A stretch of DNA of 51,826 nucleotides from JBATTK01 sp049670505 (GCA_049670505.1 JBATTK010000151.1:1-51826), one strand, 5' to 3'; numbered from the stretch's first letter, positions 33,590 to 43,911 are shown. Numbers and translations: made by a program. Notes: generated from the letters alone by a model not told the origin.

Positions 33590-33598
33590 CCAAGAATC

Positions 33599-34729
33599 AT
33601 GAGAAAGATTATTTTATCCGTTTTAGGCGTTCTGCTTATTGTGGCTGCTGTTTTTTTGGCAAAAAAAATAGCGAATAGCAAGGACAAGAGAAAACCGAAG
33701 ACGGAGAAAGTGGTTAAGACTGTATTCACCGAGACTGTGCGTAATGGTGTTGTACCCATTATAGTTCCAGCTAATGGAAATCTGACCGCCAAACGCAGAG
33801 TGGAATTATATTCCGAAGTCCAGGGCGTCTTTCGTATGGGCAACAAGCTTTTTAAACCTGGCCAGGAATACCGAAAAGGGGAAACTATTATAAGAATAGA
33901 TGCCGCTGAATATTCAGCCAGTGTGCAATCCGCTAAAAGTGACCTCTACAATATGATTACTTCCGTTATGCCCGATCTTCGATTGGACTATCCGGAGATA
34001 TTCCCAAAGTGGCAAAAATATCTCAGTGGTTTTGATATGAGCGCAAGTACACCGCCCTTGCCGGAGATGACATCTGAAAAAGAAAAATTCTTTATATCGG
34101 GGAGAGGCATCCTAACAAGTTTCTACAATATAAAGAACCTGGAACAACGATTGGTGAAATACAGGATTTCTGCTCCATTTTCCGGGGTGCTAACAGAAGC
34201 TCTGGTCACAGAGGGTACTTTGATCAGATCCGGTCAAAAATTGGGAGAATTCATCAATACGGAACTCTATGAGTTAGAGGTAGCCGTGAGTAAAACGTTT
34301 AGCGATTTATTAAAAGTAGGGGAGACGGTAGACCTTATGAATTTGGATAAAACCAAAACCTATCAGGGTAAGGTCTCAAGAATCAACGCAAGTGTTGACC
34401 AAGCCTCACAGACCATAAAAGCCTTTATTGAAGTAAAGGACAATACGCTCAGGGAAGGAATGTATCTAGAGGCCAACCTCAATGCCAAACAAGAAGACAA
34501 TGCCATTGAAATAGATAGAAACTTATTGCTGGAAAACAATAGGATTTTTGTGGTACGCGACTCCATTTTAGATGTTATAGATGTAAAACCGATTTATTTT
34601 TCGGATAAGAAAGTAGTCCTTAAAGAAGTGCCCGAGGGCGTAACGATAGTATCCAAACCTTTATTGGGCGCTTATGTAGGAATGCTGGTAAAGGTTTTTG
34701 AGGAAAGAGAAGATAAAACAACGGAATGA
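33599..34729 (+). CDS. RND efflux periplasmic adaptor (HlyD/MFP family)
   Basis: A 376-residue membrane-fusion protein: N-terminal membrane anchor or signal (KIILSVLGVLLIVAAVFLAKKIA), then the lipoyl half-motif GNLTAKRRVELYSEVQGVFRMG (about 59-80), a short helical hairpin, the second lipoyl half YRISAPFSGVLTEALVTEGTLIRSGQKLG (about 184-212), and beta-barrel and membrane-proximal domains. It joins the RND pump to the outer-membrane channel. The last bases overlap the start of the pump gene as ATGA. The hairpin is shorter than in AcrA-type adaptors. Confidence 0.92.
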   Translation: MRKIILSVLGVLLIVAAVFLAKKIANSKDKRKPKTEKVVKTVFTETVRNGVVPIIVPANGNLTAKRRVELYSEVQGVFRMGNKLFKPGQEYRKGETIIRIDAAEYSASVQSAKSDLYNMITSVMPDLRLDYPEIFPKWQKYLSGFDMSASTPPLPEMTSEKEKFFISGRGILTSFYNIKNLEQRLVKYRISAPFSGVLTEALVTEGTLIRSGQKLGEFINTELYELEVAVSKTFSDLLKVGETVDLMNLDKTKTYQGKVSRINASVDQASQTIKAFIEVKDNTLREGMYLEANLNAKQEDNAIEIDRNLLLENNRIFVVRDSILDVIDVKPIYFSDKKVVLKEVPEGVTIVSKPLLGAYVGMLVKVFEEREDKTTE

Positions 34730-37700
34730 TGAGAAATGTAATCGCTTATTTCATAAAATACCATGTTGCGGTAAATGTTATCATTATTGCATTTGCAATT
34801 TTTGGTGTTGTTGGTGCCCTTTCCCTTAAATCATCCTTTTTTCCTTTAACGGAATCCAAGAATATAGCGGTCAATATTACGTATCCCGGAGCGTCCCCTC
34901 AAGAAATAGAGGAGGGCATTGTACTAAAGATAGAGGATAACCTCAAAGGTCTGGAGGGAGTAGACAGGGTTACCTCTACTTCCAATGAGAACAGTGGTAT
35001 TATTAACGTGGAGATAGAGAAAGGGTATGATATTGATTTCATGCTCTTAGAGGTAAAGAATGCTGTAGATAGGGTGCCCACTTTCCCCGTAGGAATGGAA
35101 CCTTTGATCGTTTCCAAGTTAGATGCTATTAGGCAGACCATAAGTTTTGCCATAAGTGGGGAAAATATACCCTTGGTAACCTTAAAACAGATTGCCAGGC
35201 AAATAGAGAACGATATCCGGGCCATTAAGGGAATCTCCCAGATTGCCATTTCCGGTTATCCTCAAGAAGAAATTGAGATTGCCGTAAACGAGAACAGCCT
35301 ACTAGCATATAATATGTCCTTTACGGAAGTTTCACAGGCGGTGGCCAACGCCAACATTCTGGTTACCGGTGGAAATATAAAGACCAATGCCGAAGAATAT
35401 CTTATTCGCGCCAATAATCGCTCTTATTTTGGAGACGAATTTTCCAATATCGTCATAAGGGCCGATGCCTCTGGGCAAACGGTACGTTTAAGAGACGTGG
35501 CCGTAGTCAGAGATCGTTTTGCAGAAACCCCCAATAGCTCCTATTTCAATGGTAATTTATCCGTTAGTACTACCATAACCAGTACCAATACGGAAGATTT
35601 AATCGGCTCTGCGCAAAAAGTGAAAGATTATATAGAGGAGTTCAACCAAAAATACAACAATATACAGTTGGACGTGGTAAGTGATCAATCCAAAACATTG
35701 ACCCAGCGTACGGAGCTCTTAACCGAAAATGCGATCATGGGGATGATGCTGGTCTTGATATTTCTTTCACTCTTCCTGAATACCCGTTTAGCTTTTTGGG
35801 TGGCGTTCGGGCTGCCTATCGCTTTCCTCGGGATGTTTATTTTCGCACCTTTTTTTAATGTAACCATCAACGTACTATCTCTTTTCGGTATGATCATCGT
35901 CATAGGTATTCTGGTAGACGACGGAATTGTAATAGCAGAGAATATCTATCAGCATTACGAAAAAGGAAAATCACCTATACAGGCAGCTATAGATGGTACC
36001 ATGGAGGTTGCCCCCCCTATAGTCTCTGCAGTGATAACCACCATATTGGCTTTTTCCATTTTCCTGTTTCTGGACGGTAGGATCGGGGATTTTTTTAGCG
36101 AAGTTTCGGTCATTGTTATCTTGACCTTAACGGTTTCCCTCATAGAGGCTTTTATTATACTGCCTGCTCATTTAGCGCATTCAAAGGCCTTGCAGCGCAC
36201 GGTTAAAAAACCAAAGACGGGAATAGGTCGCGCCTTCGCTAAACTTAGGGTCATCAATGAATCTGGAGACAAGTTAATGTCTTGGATGCGCGATAAACTC
36301 TATAGTCCAACCTTGCGTTTTGCCCTAAAATACAAGATGCTTGCTTTTTCTTTTTTTGTTATGGCCTTGATATTGACTTTCGGTTCCATTGGTGGGGGCA
36401 TTATTAGAACGGCTTTTTTCCCAAGAATCGCCAGTGATCGAGTGCAGATAGAATTATTGATGCCCAATGGCACCAACGAAAAGGTGACCGATTCCATTAT
36501 CAGTATGATAGAGGAGAAGTCGGAAATCGTTAATCAAGAACTTACCGAAAAATATTTGAAGGGGACAGATAAAATACTGTTTGAAAATGTAATCAGGAAC
36601 ATAGGCCCTGGTTCTTCCGCCGCTACTTTGACCATTAATTTGTTGCCAGGGGAAGAGCGTCCGGATGCTATCCGTTCAGAATTGGTCACCAATCGTTTGC
36701 GCGAGCTCGTGGGCCCAGTAATCGGAGTAGAAAGCCTTATCTATGGTTCCGGCGGAAACTTTGGAGGCGATCCGGTATCGGTTTCGCTATTAAGCAATAA
36801 TATCCAAGAGCTAAAAGCGGCCAAAAAGGAATTGAAGACGGCCCTGGAAAATAATGCCTTATTAAAGGATGTGGCAGATAACGATCCGGCCGGGATTAAA
36901 GAAATCCGTTTAGAACTGAAAGAGAATGCCTATTTGTTGGGACTAGATCTTCGAACCATTATGAATCAGGTACGTGCAGGCTTCTTCGGGGAACAGGCGC
37001 AACGTTTTCAACGAGGACAGGATGAGATTCGCGTTTGGGTACGGTATGATCGGGAAAACCGTTCCTCTATTTCGGATTTGGACGAAATGCGTATTGTAAC
37101 TCCCAATGGTGATAGGGTGCCGCTTAAGGAAATTGCCAACTATACAATCGAGAGGGGAGATGTAGCCATAAATCGGCTGGAGGGACAACGGGAAATTCAG
37201 ATATCAGCGGATTTAAAGGATGAGAAGACCACCAGTGCTGTTGATATTATGACCGAGATCAGGAATGATATTATGCCCGAAATTCAATCTAAATACCCAA
37301 CGGTTACGGCATCCTATGAAGGCCAGAACCGCGAAAGAAATAAATTATTCGATTCCTTAACGTTGGTAGGACTCTCCGTTTTATTACTTATTTATATTAC
37401 CATTGCCTTTACCTTTAGAAGCTTCAGTCAACCTGTATTGTTGATTTTATTGGTGCCTTTTAGTATAACCGCGGTTGCATGGGGCCATTGGGTGCACGAT
37501 TTTCCCATCAATATACTTTCCCTTCTAGGGGTAATTGCCCTGATCGGAATCATGGTCAATGATGGTCTGGTTCTCATAGGCAAGTTCAACGGAAACCTCC
37601 GGGAGGGGGCCAAGTTTGACGATGCATTATATGAAGCCGGTCGTTCTAGGTTTAGGGCGATTTTTTTAACATCGGTAACCACAATAGCGGGTCTTGCACC

Positions 37701-38028
37701 CCTACTTCTGGAAAAAAGTAGACAGGCCCAGTTTTTAAAGCCGATGGCAATCTCCATTGCCTATGGTATAGGCTTTGCAACGATACTCACGTTGGTAATG
37801 TTGCCTTTGTTCCTTTCGTTCAGTAATAAGGTCAAGGTAAGCTCCAAATGGTTGGCAACAGGCGATGCCATTACTAAGGAGGAAGTGGAAAGGGCCATAA
37901 AGGAACAGCGGGAAGAAGCCCATTTGCAAGGAGAAATAAGCCATCGCCAAAATGGTTCCAATACCAAAATTACCCACATACCCCAGGATGACCTAAAACT
38001 ATCCGAAAAATTTGAAGTAAAAGAATAA
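34726..38028 (+). CDS. RND-family efflux permease (AcrB/MMPL-like, HAE class)
   Basis: A 1100-residue proton-driven inner-membrane pump with 12 predicted helices and two large periplasmic loops. The N-terminal pattern (YHVAVNVIIIAFAIFGVVGALSLKSSFFP) and ITYPGASPQEIEEGIVLKIEDNLKGL are typical. The helix-4 proton-relay pair is present (Asp398-Asp399 in ILVDDGIVIAENIY); helix 10 has the matching GIMVNDGLVLIGKFN. A soluble C-terminal tail of about 60 residues extends after the last helix. The pair of periplasmic halves is complete. Export substrate unknown; MarR control suggests a small toxic compound. The stop overlaps the tolC-type start. Confidence 0.94.
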   Translation: MMRNVIAYFIKYHVAVNVIIIAFAIFGVVGALSLKSSFFPLTESKNIAVNITYPGASPQEIEEGIVLKIEDNLKGLEGVDRVTSTSNENSGIINVEIEKGYDIDFMLLEVKNAVDRVPTFPVGMEPLIVSKLDAIRQTISFAISGENIPLVTLKQIARQIENDIRAIKGISQIAISGYPQEEIEIAVNENSLLAYNMSFTEVSQAVANANILVTGGNIKTNAEEYLIRANNRSYFGDEFSNIVIRADASGQTVRLRDVAVVRDRFAETPNSSYFNGNLSVSTTITSTNTEDLIGSAQKVKDYIEEFNQKYNNIQLDVVSDQSKTLTQRTELLTENAIMGMMLVLIFLSLFLNTRLAFWVAFGLPIAFLGMFIFAPFFNVTINVLSLFGMIIVIGILVDDGIVIAENIYQHYEKGKSPIQAAIDGTMEVAPPIVSAVITTILAFSIFLFLDGRIGDFFSEVSVIVILTLTVSLIEAFIILPAHLAHSKALQRTVKKPKTGIGRAFAKLRVINESGDKLMSWMRDKLYSPTLRFALKYKMLAFSFFVMALILTFGSIGGGIIRTAFFPRIASDRVQIELLMPNGTNEKVTDSIISMIEEKSEIVNQELTEKYLKGTDKILFENVIRNIGPGSSAATLTINLLPGEERPDAIRSELVTNRLRELVGPVIGVESLIYGSGGNFGGDPVSVSLLSNNIQELKAAKKELKTALENNALLKDVADNDPAGIKEIRLELKENAYLLGLDLRTIMNQVRAGFFGEQAQRFQRGQDEIRVWVRYDRENRSSISDLDEMRIVTPNGDRVPLKEIANYTIERGDVAINRLEGQREIQISADLKDEKTTSAVDIMTEIRNDIMPEIQSKYPTVTASYEGQNRERNKLFDSLTLVGLSVLLLIYITIAFTFRSFSQPVLLILLVPFSITAVAWGHWVHDFPINILSLLGVIALIGIMVNDGLVLIGKFNGNLREGAKFDDALYEAGRSRFRAIFLTSVTTIAGLAPLLLEKSRQAQFLKPMAISIAYGIGFATILTLVMLPLFLSFSNKVKVSSKWLATGDAITKEEVERAIKEQREEAHLQGEISHRQNGSNTKITHIPQDDLKLSEKFEVKE

Positions 38029-39395
38029 TGAAACACAACCTTATCCTTCTAATCCTTACCTTTCTTCTATGGAATACCCTAAAGGCACAGGAACAACAGC
38101 TGTCCAAGGAGGATGCCGTTACCCTTGCACTGGAGAACAACTTTGGGATTCAAGTGGCCAAAAACCAGATAGAGATTGCCGAGAATAATAAAAGTATATT
38201 GAATTCCGGATATCTACCAACCTTAACAGGTAATGCCGGAGCCGACTACCAAAGGGATGATTCCACGTTTGAGTTTCCCGGACAGCTTATAGAAGACCCG
38301 GACACGGGCGAAAGTGTACCCAGACCCGATACTAGTTTACGCAAGGCAGAGGCACAGCGGTACAATTCTTCCTTAAGCACCAGCTATACGCTTTTTGATG
38401 GTTTGGGCCGTTATTACAATTACAAAAGGCTAAAAGAAGAGTATCAGCTAAGCGAATTGCAGGCCAGGGAGACTATAGAGAACACTATGCTACAGTTGTT
38501 CAGTGTTTATTTTGAAGTAGCTCGACTCTCCGAAAATGAAAAGGTATTGCAACAGGCATTGGATATATCCGCACAACGCATCATCAGGGCCGAATATGCC
38601 TTTGAATATGGGCAGAATACCCGACTCGATATTTTGAACGCTCAGGTAGATGTGACCAACGATAGTATCAATTTGCTCAATACCCGTCAACAATTGTCCA
38701 ATACCGTACGTGATCTCAACGTAATTCTTGCCCAAGATCTTAATCAGGTCTATAGGGTGGACACCTTGGTACAATTTACACCCAAAATACAGTTGGAGGA
38801 ATTCATTGCGCAGGCCGATCTAAACAATGTGGTGCTGTTGCAGACGGAACGTAACCTTACCATTAATGCCTATGATATAAAGGTGGAGAGATCAGGTTAT
38901 TTGCCCGTTGTGAATCTCAACGGTTTCTATGGATGGAATTTGAACCAAAATGCGCCTTCTGCCTTTTTCCCGGGGGTAAACGTTAACAACACCCGCAATT
39001 TTGGTCTTGGCGCTACCCTTACTTGGAATCTTTTTGATGGAGGCGGAACTACGGTTCGGGTAAAGAATGCCAAAATCGTCTATAAAAATCAAGAATTGCA
39101 AAAAGCCCAAGTGCAGTTGGAAGTAAAACGCGATATAGAAAACGCATTGGCGATTTATGAAAACCGATTGGACATCTTTAAGATCCAAGAGCAAAATGTG
39201 CTTACCAATCAAAACAATTTTGAACGCTCCAAGGAACAGTTTCAACTTGGTAGAATAACTTCTATAGAATTTCGTCAGGCCCAGATCAATCTATTGAATG
39301 CGCAGACCAATAAAAATCTGGCAAAATACGATGCAAAATTGGCCGAGCTACAATTATTACAGCTCACAGGTCAGCTGTTGAATGTAGCGTTTTAG
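38028..39395 (+). CDS. TolC-family outer-membrane efflux channel
   Basis: 455 residues. Signal peptide (NLILLILTFLLWNTLKAQ, cut near 20) followed by two repeated halves with the TolC pattern: LSKEDAVTLALENNFGIQVAKNQIEIAEN, LPTLTGNAGADYQR, then ERNLTINAYDIKVERSGYLPVVNLNGFYGWN, with long coiled-coil stretches in each half. Third part of the tripartite pump with the preceding adaptor and permease; the one-base stop/start overlap supports one operon. There is no lipobox, unlike many OprM-type members. Confidence 0.93.
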   Translation: MKHNLILLILTFLLWNTLKAQEQQLSKEDAVTLALENNFGIQVAKNQIEIAENNKSILNSGYLPTLTGNAGADYQRDDSTFEFPGQLIEDPDTGESVPRPDTSLRKAEAQRYNSSLSTSYTLFDGLGRYYNYKRLKEEYQLSELQARETIENTMLQLFSVYFEVARLSENEKVLQQALDISAQRIIRAEYAFEYGQNTRLDILNAQVDVTNDSINLLNTRQQLSNTVRDLNVILAQDLNQVYRVDTLVQFTPKIQLEEFIAQADLNNVVLLQTERNLTINAYDIKVERSGYLPVVNLNGFYGWNLNQNAPSAFFPGVNVNNTRNFGLGATLTWNLFDGGGTTVRVKNAKIVYKNQELQKAQVQLEVKRDIENALAIYENRLDIFKIQEQNVLTNQNNFERSKEQFQLGRITSIEFRQAQINLLNAQTNKNLAKYDAKLAELQLLQLTGQLLNVAF

Positions 39396-39452
39396 CCCCC
39401 TATAACTTTAGATGTTTTTTTAGGCGGGGTCTAAACTCTTAGATGATACACG

Positions 39453-39635
39453 ATGTACGAACACTTTTTTCAATGCCCGTATTGTTGGGAGGAAATATCC
39501 ATGTTATTAGACGCCTCTATCTCGGAACAAACCTATATTGAGGATTGCGAGGTATGTTGCAATCCCATTGAGCTTACTCCCCGTTTCTCGAATAACGAAC
39601 TCATCGCTTTTGAATTTGGGGACATTGAACAGTAA
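39453..39635 (+). CDS. CPxCG-motif cysteine-rich small protein
   Basis: A 60-residue zinc-ribbon protein. Cys8-x-x-Cys11 (QCPYCWEE) and Cys32-x-x-Cys35 (DCEVCCNPIEL) form the likely Zn(4Cys) site; the C-terminus is acidic. This is the CPxCG-motif cysteine-rich family, function unknown and widespread in Proteobacteria and Bacteroidota. It lies 57 bp after the tolC-type gene and 88 bp before the MFS gene. Confidence 0.88.
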   Translation: MYEHFFQCPYCWEEISMLLDASISEQTYIEDCEVCCNPIELTPRFSNNELIAFEFGDIEQ

Positions 39636-39723
39636 CTTTAGGAGATCATTAATTTTATACCCTGAAGCCTAAGTTTCTTTTCTATTGTGTATATTTAGGA
39701 TGCCTCTAAACTAGGTTAGGTTT

Positions 39724-41070
39724 ATGAAGTTATCCGCTATTGTTCCATCTAAAATATTTCCTATTTTATTGGTCAACTTTATTGGTATCCTTGGATACAG
39801 TATCGTTATTCCCATTCTTATTTTTATCGTAGTGGATATGGGCGGTAATGGATTCATCTATGGAATTTTGGGTGCTATGTATCCGTTTTTCCAGTTTATT
39901 GGTGCGCCTATTTTGGGAAGTCTATCGGATCGTATCGGAAGAAAAAAAGTACTGGTTATTAGTCAGGCAGGTACTTTTGTCGCCTGGACTTTATTTTTAC
40001 TGGCCTTTATCTTGCCTAAAATGGAACTATGGTCCCAGAACACGGAACTCACAGGAAGTTATGTGATGACCTTGCCTTTGATCGTTATTTTTATTGCCCG
40101 GATATTCGATGGTTTTACCGGCGGCAATGTATCGGTCGCGAATGCTTATTTATCCGATATTTCCACGGATGAGGATCGGGATAAAAATTTCGGTAAGATG
40201 GGGGCTTCTACCAGTACGGGTTTTGTTCTGGGCCCCGCTGTAGCCGGCTTATTGGCTTCCACATTTTTAGGGGAGGTGCTACCCCTCCTATTGGCCGCGA
40301 TTATTTCCCTGATCGCTATTTTTGTTATCAGTACCCGCTTAAAGGAAAGTAATCCCTGTGTAGTGGATACCGGGAGTCTGCGAACCAGTTCGTTTAGACG
40401 ATTTTTTCAAGTAGAGCATAAAGATTGTTATACGGATGGGGATATAGAAGCCAATCCCGAAAAGATGGGTTGGAAAAAGGTCTTACGGCAACCGGGAATA
40501 CCCTTGCTTTATACCGTATATTTTTTAACTTTTTTAGGATTTAGTCTGTTCTATGCGGGGCTACCTATTTATGCCAATACGTTATTGGAATGGTCCGCAA
40601 CGGATCTAGGGATTTTTTTGGCCTACTCCAGTCTTATTATGATTTTGGTGCAAGGTCCTTTGTTGTCCAAGCTTTCCGGTAAGATATCCAATCAGGCCTT
40701 GATTCTTATAGGCTCTCTGTTCCTAGCCGGTAGCTTTTTGCTGCTTTCTATGCAAAATTTAATTGTTCTATATGTGGCCAATACACTGCTATCTATTGGC
40801 AATGGCCTCATGTGGCCTAGCTTTTTGTCTTTATTGGCACGTACCGGGAGCCAACAAATGCAGGGTGCCATACAGGGATATGGGAATAGCATGGGTAGTT
40901 TTGCAAGTATGTTGGGACTGCTATTGGGAGGTATTCTTTTTGAGAGTATAGCCACTATGGTCTTCTTTATCGGCGGGATCATCTTTTTGATCATTACAAT
41001 TTTAATGACCTATAACTTTCTGCAAAAGAAACGGAAACCCAATACCGAGACGGCACCGCTATCGGTTTAG
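39724..41070 (+). CDS. MFS drug/proton antiporter (TetA-like)
   Basis: A 448-residue transporter with 12 predicted helices. The MFS motif A is seen between helices 2 and 3 (GSLSDRIGRKKV, about 66-77), and motif C-like GASTSTGFVLGPAVAGLLAS near 160-180, as in drug:H+ antiporter (DHA1) members such as TetA. An enlarged central loop (about 210-255, with CVVDTGSLR, CYTDGD and NPEKMGWKKV) is untypical and cytoplasmic. Substrate unknown. It follows the efflux operon on the same strand, so a shared detox role is possible. Confidence 0.88.
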   Translation: MKLSAIVPSKIFPILLVNFIGILGYSIVIPILIFIVVDMGGNGFIYGILGAMYPFFQFIGAPILGSLSDRIGRKKVLVISQAGTFVAWTLFLLAFILPKMELWSQNTELTGSYVMTLPLIVIFIARIFDGFTGGNVSVANAYLSDISTDEDRDKNFGKMGASTSTGFVLGPAVAGLLASTFLGEVLPLLLAAIISLIAIFVISTRLKESNPCVVDTGSLRTSSFRRFFQVEHKDCYTDGDIEANPEKMGWKKVLRQPGIPLLYTVYFLTFLGFSLFYAGLPIYANTLLEWSATDLGIFLAYSSLIMILVQGPLLSKLSGKISNQALILIGSLFLAGSFLLLSMQNLIVLYVANTLLSIGNGLMWPSFLSLLARTGSQQMQGAIQGYGNSMGSFASMLGLLLGGILFESIATMVFFIGGIIFLIITILMTYNFLQKKRKPNTETAPLSV

Positions 41071-41263
41071 AATGTTACCGACCATTAACTGTTAGCGCAT
41101 GGAAAAGTTCTGAAACATTAATAGAGCGAAGTTTTGGAAAATCAGAAACGCTTTTGTAAAGATCCATCCCCCATGTGTAAGGATCAGAGACTTAAATTGA
41201 TTACTCTTCTGAAAGGATACAATTCTTATAGTTGCTCCTAACAGAAGGGATTAAAATGCGAAA

Positions 41264-42097
41264 ATGACGCTAACCCTATTCTTACTGCTACTTTTTGTAG
41301 GCGTTGCAAACGGTTTTTATTCTGGCCTCATGGGTACGGGCGGTAATGTTATATTGATTCCGGCTTTGGATTTGGTATTGGCACCCTTTGGAATGGAAGA
41401 ACAGGAATTGGTGAAATTTATTATTGCCCATTCCCTTTTTGTTACGGTATTCAACGGTTTATCGGTAAGTTATAAGCACTACCGCATCAATAATTTTTTT
41501 GTTAAGGAGGTGCTGCTCATTGGAATCCCGGCGTTCATGGCAGCTTATATCATGTCGGAAATTATTAAGACATCGCAATGGTATGACAAATTGTATTTTG
41601 ATCTACTCTTTTTATTTTTGATTCTACTGGTGGCTATACGGTTTCTATTTTACAAACATGTGCATGCCATTTCCAATAGACAGGACAAAATGCAAAAAGG
41701 AATATTTGCCTATTCGGGATTGGGGGCTTTTACTGGGATTGTATCGGCACTTTCCGGTTTCGGGGGTGGTATTGTGCTCATTCCATCATTGACCGATATT
41801 TTTGGAATACCCATAAAAAAAGTAAGTTCCATATCCATTGGGGTGGTTATGCTCTTGGCGATCTCGGTAAGTATTAGTTATCTAAATGTAGGATCATCTG
41901 TTAAAGTTCATCAGATTTTGCCGAACCAATTTGGATATATCTCCCTAAGTTTGGTGGTTCCAATTCTAATAGGGGTATTTTTAGCCGCTCCCTTCGGTGT
42001 TCGAGTAGGGCAAAGGACTTCCCCTTCCGTATTACGGCTTGTTTTTGGAGCCGTTATGGTCTTGATCGGTGTCAAAATTATCATTGGCCTGCTTTGA
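41264..42097 (+). CDS. TauE/SafE-family membrane permease
   Basis: A 277-residue protein with about seven to eight helices. The two family repeats are seen: VGVANGFYSGLMGTGGNVILIPAL near 12-35 and GAFTGIVSALSGFGGGIVLIPSL (about 152-174), with their GxxSGxxGxGGG-like motif. The family exports sulfite/sulfoacetate or related anions and also includes proteins of unknown role. It has its own start after a 193-bp gap in which I see no gene and no consensus promoter. The last 66 bp overlap, antisense, the 3' end of the carbamoyltransferase gene. Confidence 0.85.
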   Translation: MTLTLFLLLLFVGVANGFYSGLMGTGGNVILIPALDLVLAPFGMEEQELVKFIIAHSLFVTVFNGLSVSYKHYRINNFFVKEVLLIGIPAFMAAYIMSEIIKTSQWYDKLYFDLLFLFLILLVAIRFLFYKHVHAISNRQDKMQKGIFAYSGLGAFTGIVSALSGFGGGIVLIPSLTDIFGIPIKKVSSISIGVVMLLAISVSISYLNVGSSVKVHQILPNQFGYISLSLVVPILIGVFLAAPFGVRVGQRTSPSVLRLVFGAVMVLIGVKIIIGLL

Positions 42098-43909
42098 TTT
42101 TTCCTTATCGTCCTTAGCATAGATGGTCTGGCCCATTACCAATACATCCATTCCCGTTTGTATAAAGCAATTCAACGCATCGGAAGGCGTGCAGACTATG
42201 GGCTCGTCTTTTACATTAAAACTGGTATTGATCAACAGTCCATATCCGGTTCGCTGTTTGAATGCTTGCAGCAGCCTCCAAAATAACGGATTTGTTTTTC
42301 TGCTAACGGTTTGGATACGTGCGGAACAATCTATATGCGTAACCGCCGGAATATCGGAGCGTATTCCGGAAAGTCTGTCCGTAAGGGAAAGCACTTCACT
42401 TTTGTTGTTTGCCTTTATTCTTTCCTGATTTATTTGCCTCACGAGAAGCATATATGGAGAAGGGCCGTTCAGTTCAAAATAGCTGTTGGCATCCTCTATC
42501 ATTACGCTAGGGGCAAAGGGGCGAAAACTCTCCCTGAATTTTATATTTCTATTTATTCTTTTTTGCATATCCGGGTTTCGGGGATCGCCCAAAATACTGC
42601 GATTCCCCAACGCCCTAGGACCAAATTCCATTCTTCCCTGGAACCAACCCACCACTTTCCCTTCGGTAAGGGCCGTTACTGTTTTTTCCAACACTTCCTG
42701 TTCCTGTTCTACATAGACATATGAGAGGTTATCGTATTTTTTGGATATATCCAAAATGGAATTTTGGGTAAAAGATGGACCCAAGTAGGCACCGGACATG
42801 GCATCGGGTAGCTGTAGGGTACGTTCTTTGTTTTCATGAATATGCCATACCGCCAATGCAGCTCCCAAAGCTCCCCCGGCATCTCCGGCGGCAGGCTGTA
42901 CCCAAAGCCTTTTAATGGAAGATACATCCAATAGTTTGCCATTGGCAACACTATTTAGCGCAACACCCCCGGCCATGACTAAATTTGGATTTTTAGTGAG
43001 TTGTACGGCCGTCTCCGCTAATTTTAATACAATTTCTTCCAACACTTGTTGTATAGCGAAACTGAGATTGGCGTGTACTTGTTTCAACTTCTCTTCCGAT
43101 TTTCTTCTTGGAACTTGAAACAAGGCGGACCAGTTTTTATCATGGGTCATCGTTAAGTGCGTGGCAAACCTAAAATAGGTCATATGTAAAAGTATGGAAC
43201 CGTCTTCCCTGATATCTACCAGTTCTTTTTTGATTTTTTGAATAAACAGTCGTGTTTCTTCTGCCTGTGGATTTCCATAGGCGGCCAATCCCATAACTTT
43301 ATATTCACCACTGTTTACCTCAAAACCCAAATAATAAGTGAAAGCGGAATATAATAGGCCTACGGAATGCGGAAAATGCTGTTCCTTTAAAATTTTAATT
43401 TGGTTACCCTCACCAAGGCCTATGGTCATATTGGCCCATTCCCCCACCCCGTCCAAAGTAAGAATAGTGGCCTTTTCAAAAGGACTTGGGAAGAAGGCAC
43501 TTGCTGCATGGGAAAGATGGTGTTCCGGAAAATAAAGCGGCACTTTAAGGATTCCCAGCTCCTTTAGATGTTGATGGATTCTTTTTTTTAAAAAAAGCTT
43601 GTCTTTTAACCAAATCGGCATTGCTTTTAAAAAGCTTGCCACTCCCTTTGGGGCAAAGGCATGGTAAGTTTCCAAAAGGCGCTCAAATTTAAGCAACGGC
43701 TTCTCATAAAAAGCAACTGCGTACAATTCGTCCGCTCCAATCGCCGCTTCCTGAAGTACATAGGAAATTGCCCGTATGGGAAACGAGGCATCATTGTTAA
43801 TTCTAGTAAACCTTTCTTCTTGGGCAGCAGCCACTATTTTACCGTCAATAATCAATGCGGCGGCACTATCATGAAAAAACGCGGATATTCCCAATATGAT
43901 GCAGGCCAT
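42032..43909 (-). CDS. Carbamoyltransferase (NodU/CmcH/SxtI family)
   Basis: A 625-residue enzyme of the family that moves a carbamoyl group from carbamoyl phosphate, through an adenylate, to a hydroxyl. N-terminal Kae1-like half: GISAFFHDSAAALI (His13), EERFTRINND, and the metal-site stretch HHLSHA (130-134) with TLDGVGEW after it; then GGVALNSVANGKL. C-terminal half: WFQGRMEFGPRALGNRSILGDPR, FAPSVM and LINTSFNVKDEPIVCTPSDALNCF. All expected motifs are kept. The last 21 residues, polar and Lys/Asp/Asn-rich, are encoded opposite the TauE/SafE gene and look like a later extension. Last of the four-gene cassette; the acceptor is unknown. Confidence 0.9.
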   Translation of the reverse strand: MACIILGISAFFHDSAAALIIDGKIVAAAQEERFTRINNDASFPIRAISYVLQEAAIGADELYAVAFYEKPLLKFERLLETYHAFAPKGVASFLKAMPIWLKDKLFLKKRIHQHLKELGILKVPLYFPEHHLSHAASAFFPSPFEKATILTLDGVGEWANMTIGLGEGNQIKILKEQHFPHSVGLLYSAFTYYLGFEVNSGEYKVMGLAAYGNPQAEETRLFIQKIKKELVDIREDGSILLHMTYFRFATHLTMTHDKNWSALFQVPRRKSEEKLKQVHANLSFAIQQVLEEIVLKLAETAVQLTKNPNLVMAGGVALNSVANGKLLDVSSIKRLWVQPAAGDAGGALGAALAVWHIHENKERTLQLPDAMSGAYLGPSFTQNSILDISKKYDNLSYVYVEQEQEVLEKTVTALTEGKVVGWFQGRMEFGPRALGNRSILGDPRNPDMQKRINRNIKFRESFRPFAPSVMIEDANSYFELNGPSPYMLLVRQINQERIKANNKSEVLSLTDRLSGIRSDIPAVTHIDCSARIQTVSRKTNPLFWRLLQAFKQRTGYGLLINTSFNVKDEPIVCTPSDALNCFIQTGMDVLVMGQTIYAKDDKEKSKQANDNFDTDQDHNGSKNKP

Positions 43910-43911
43910 GA

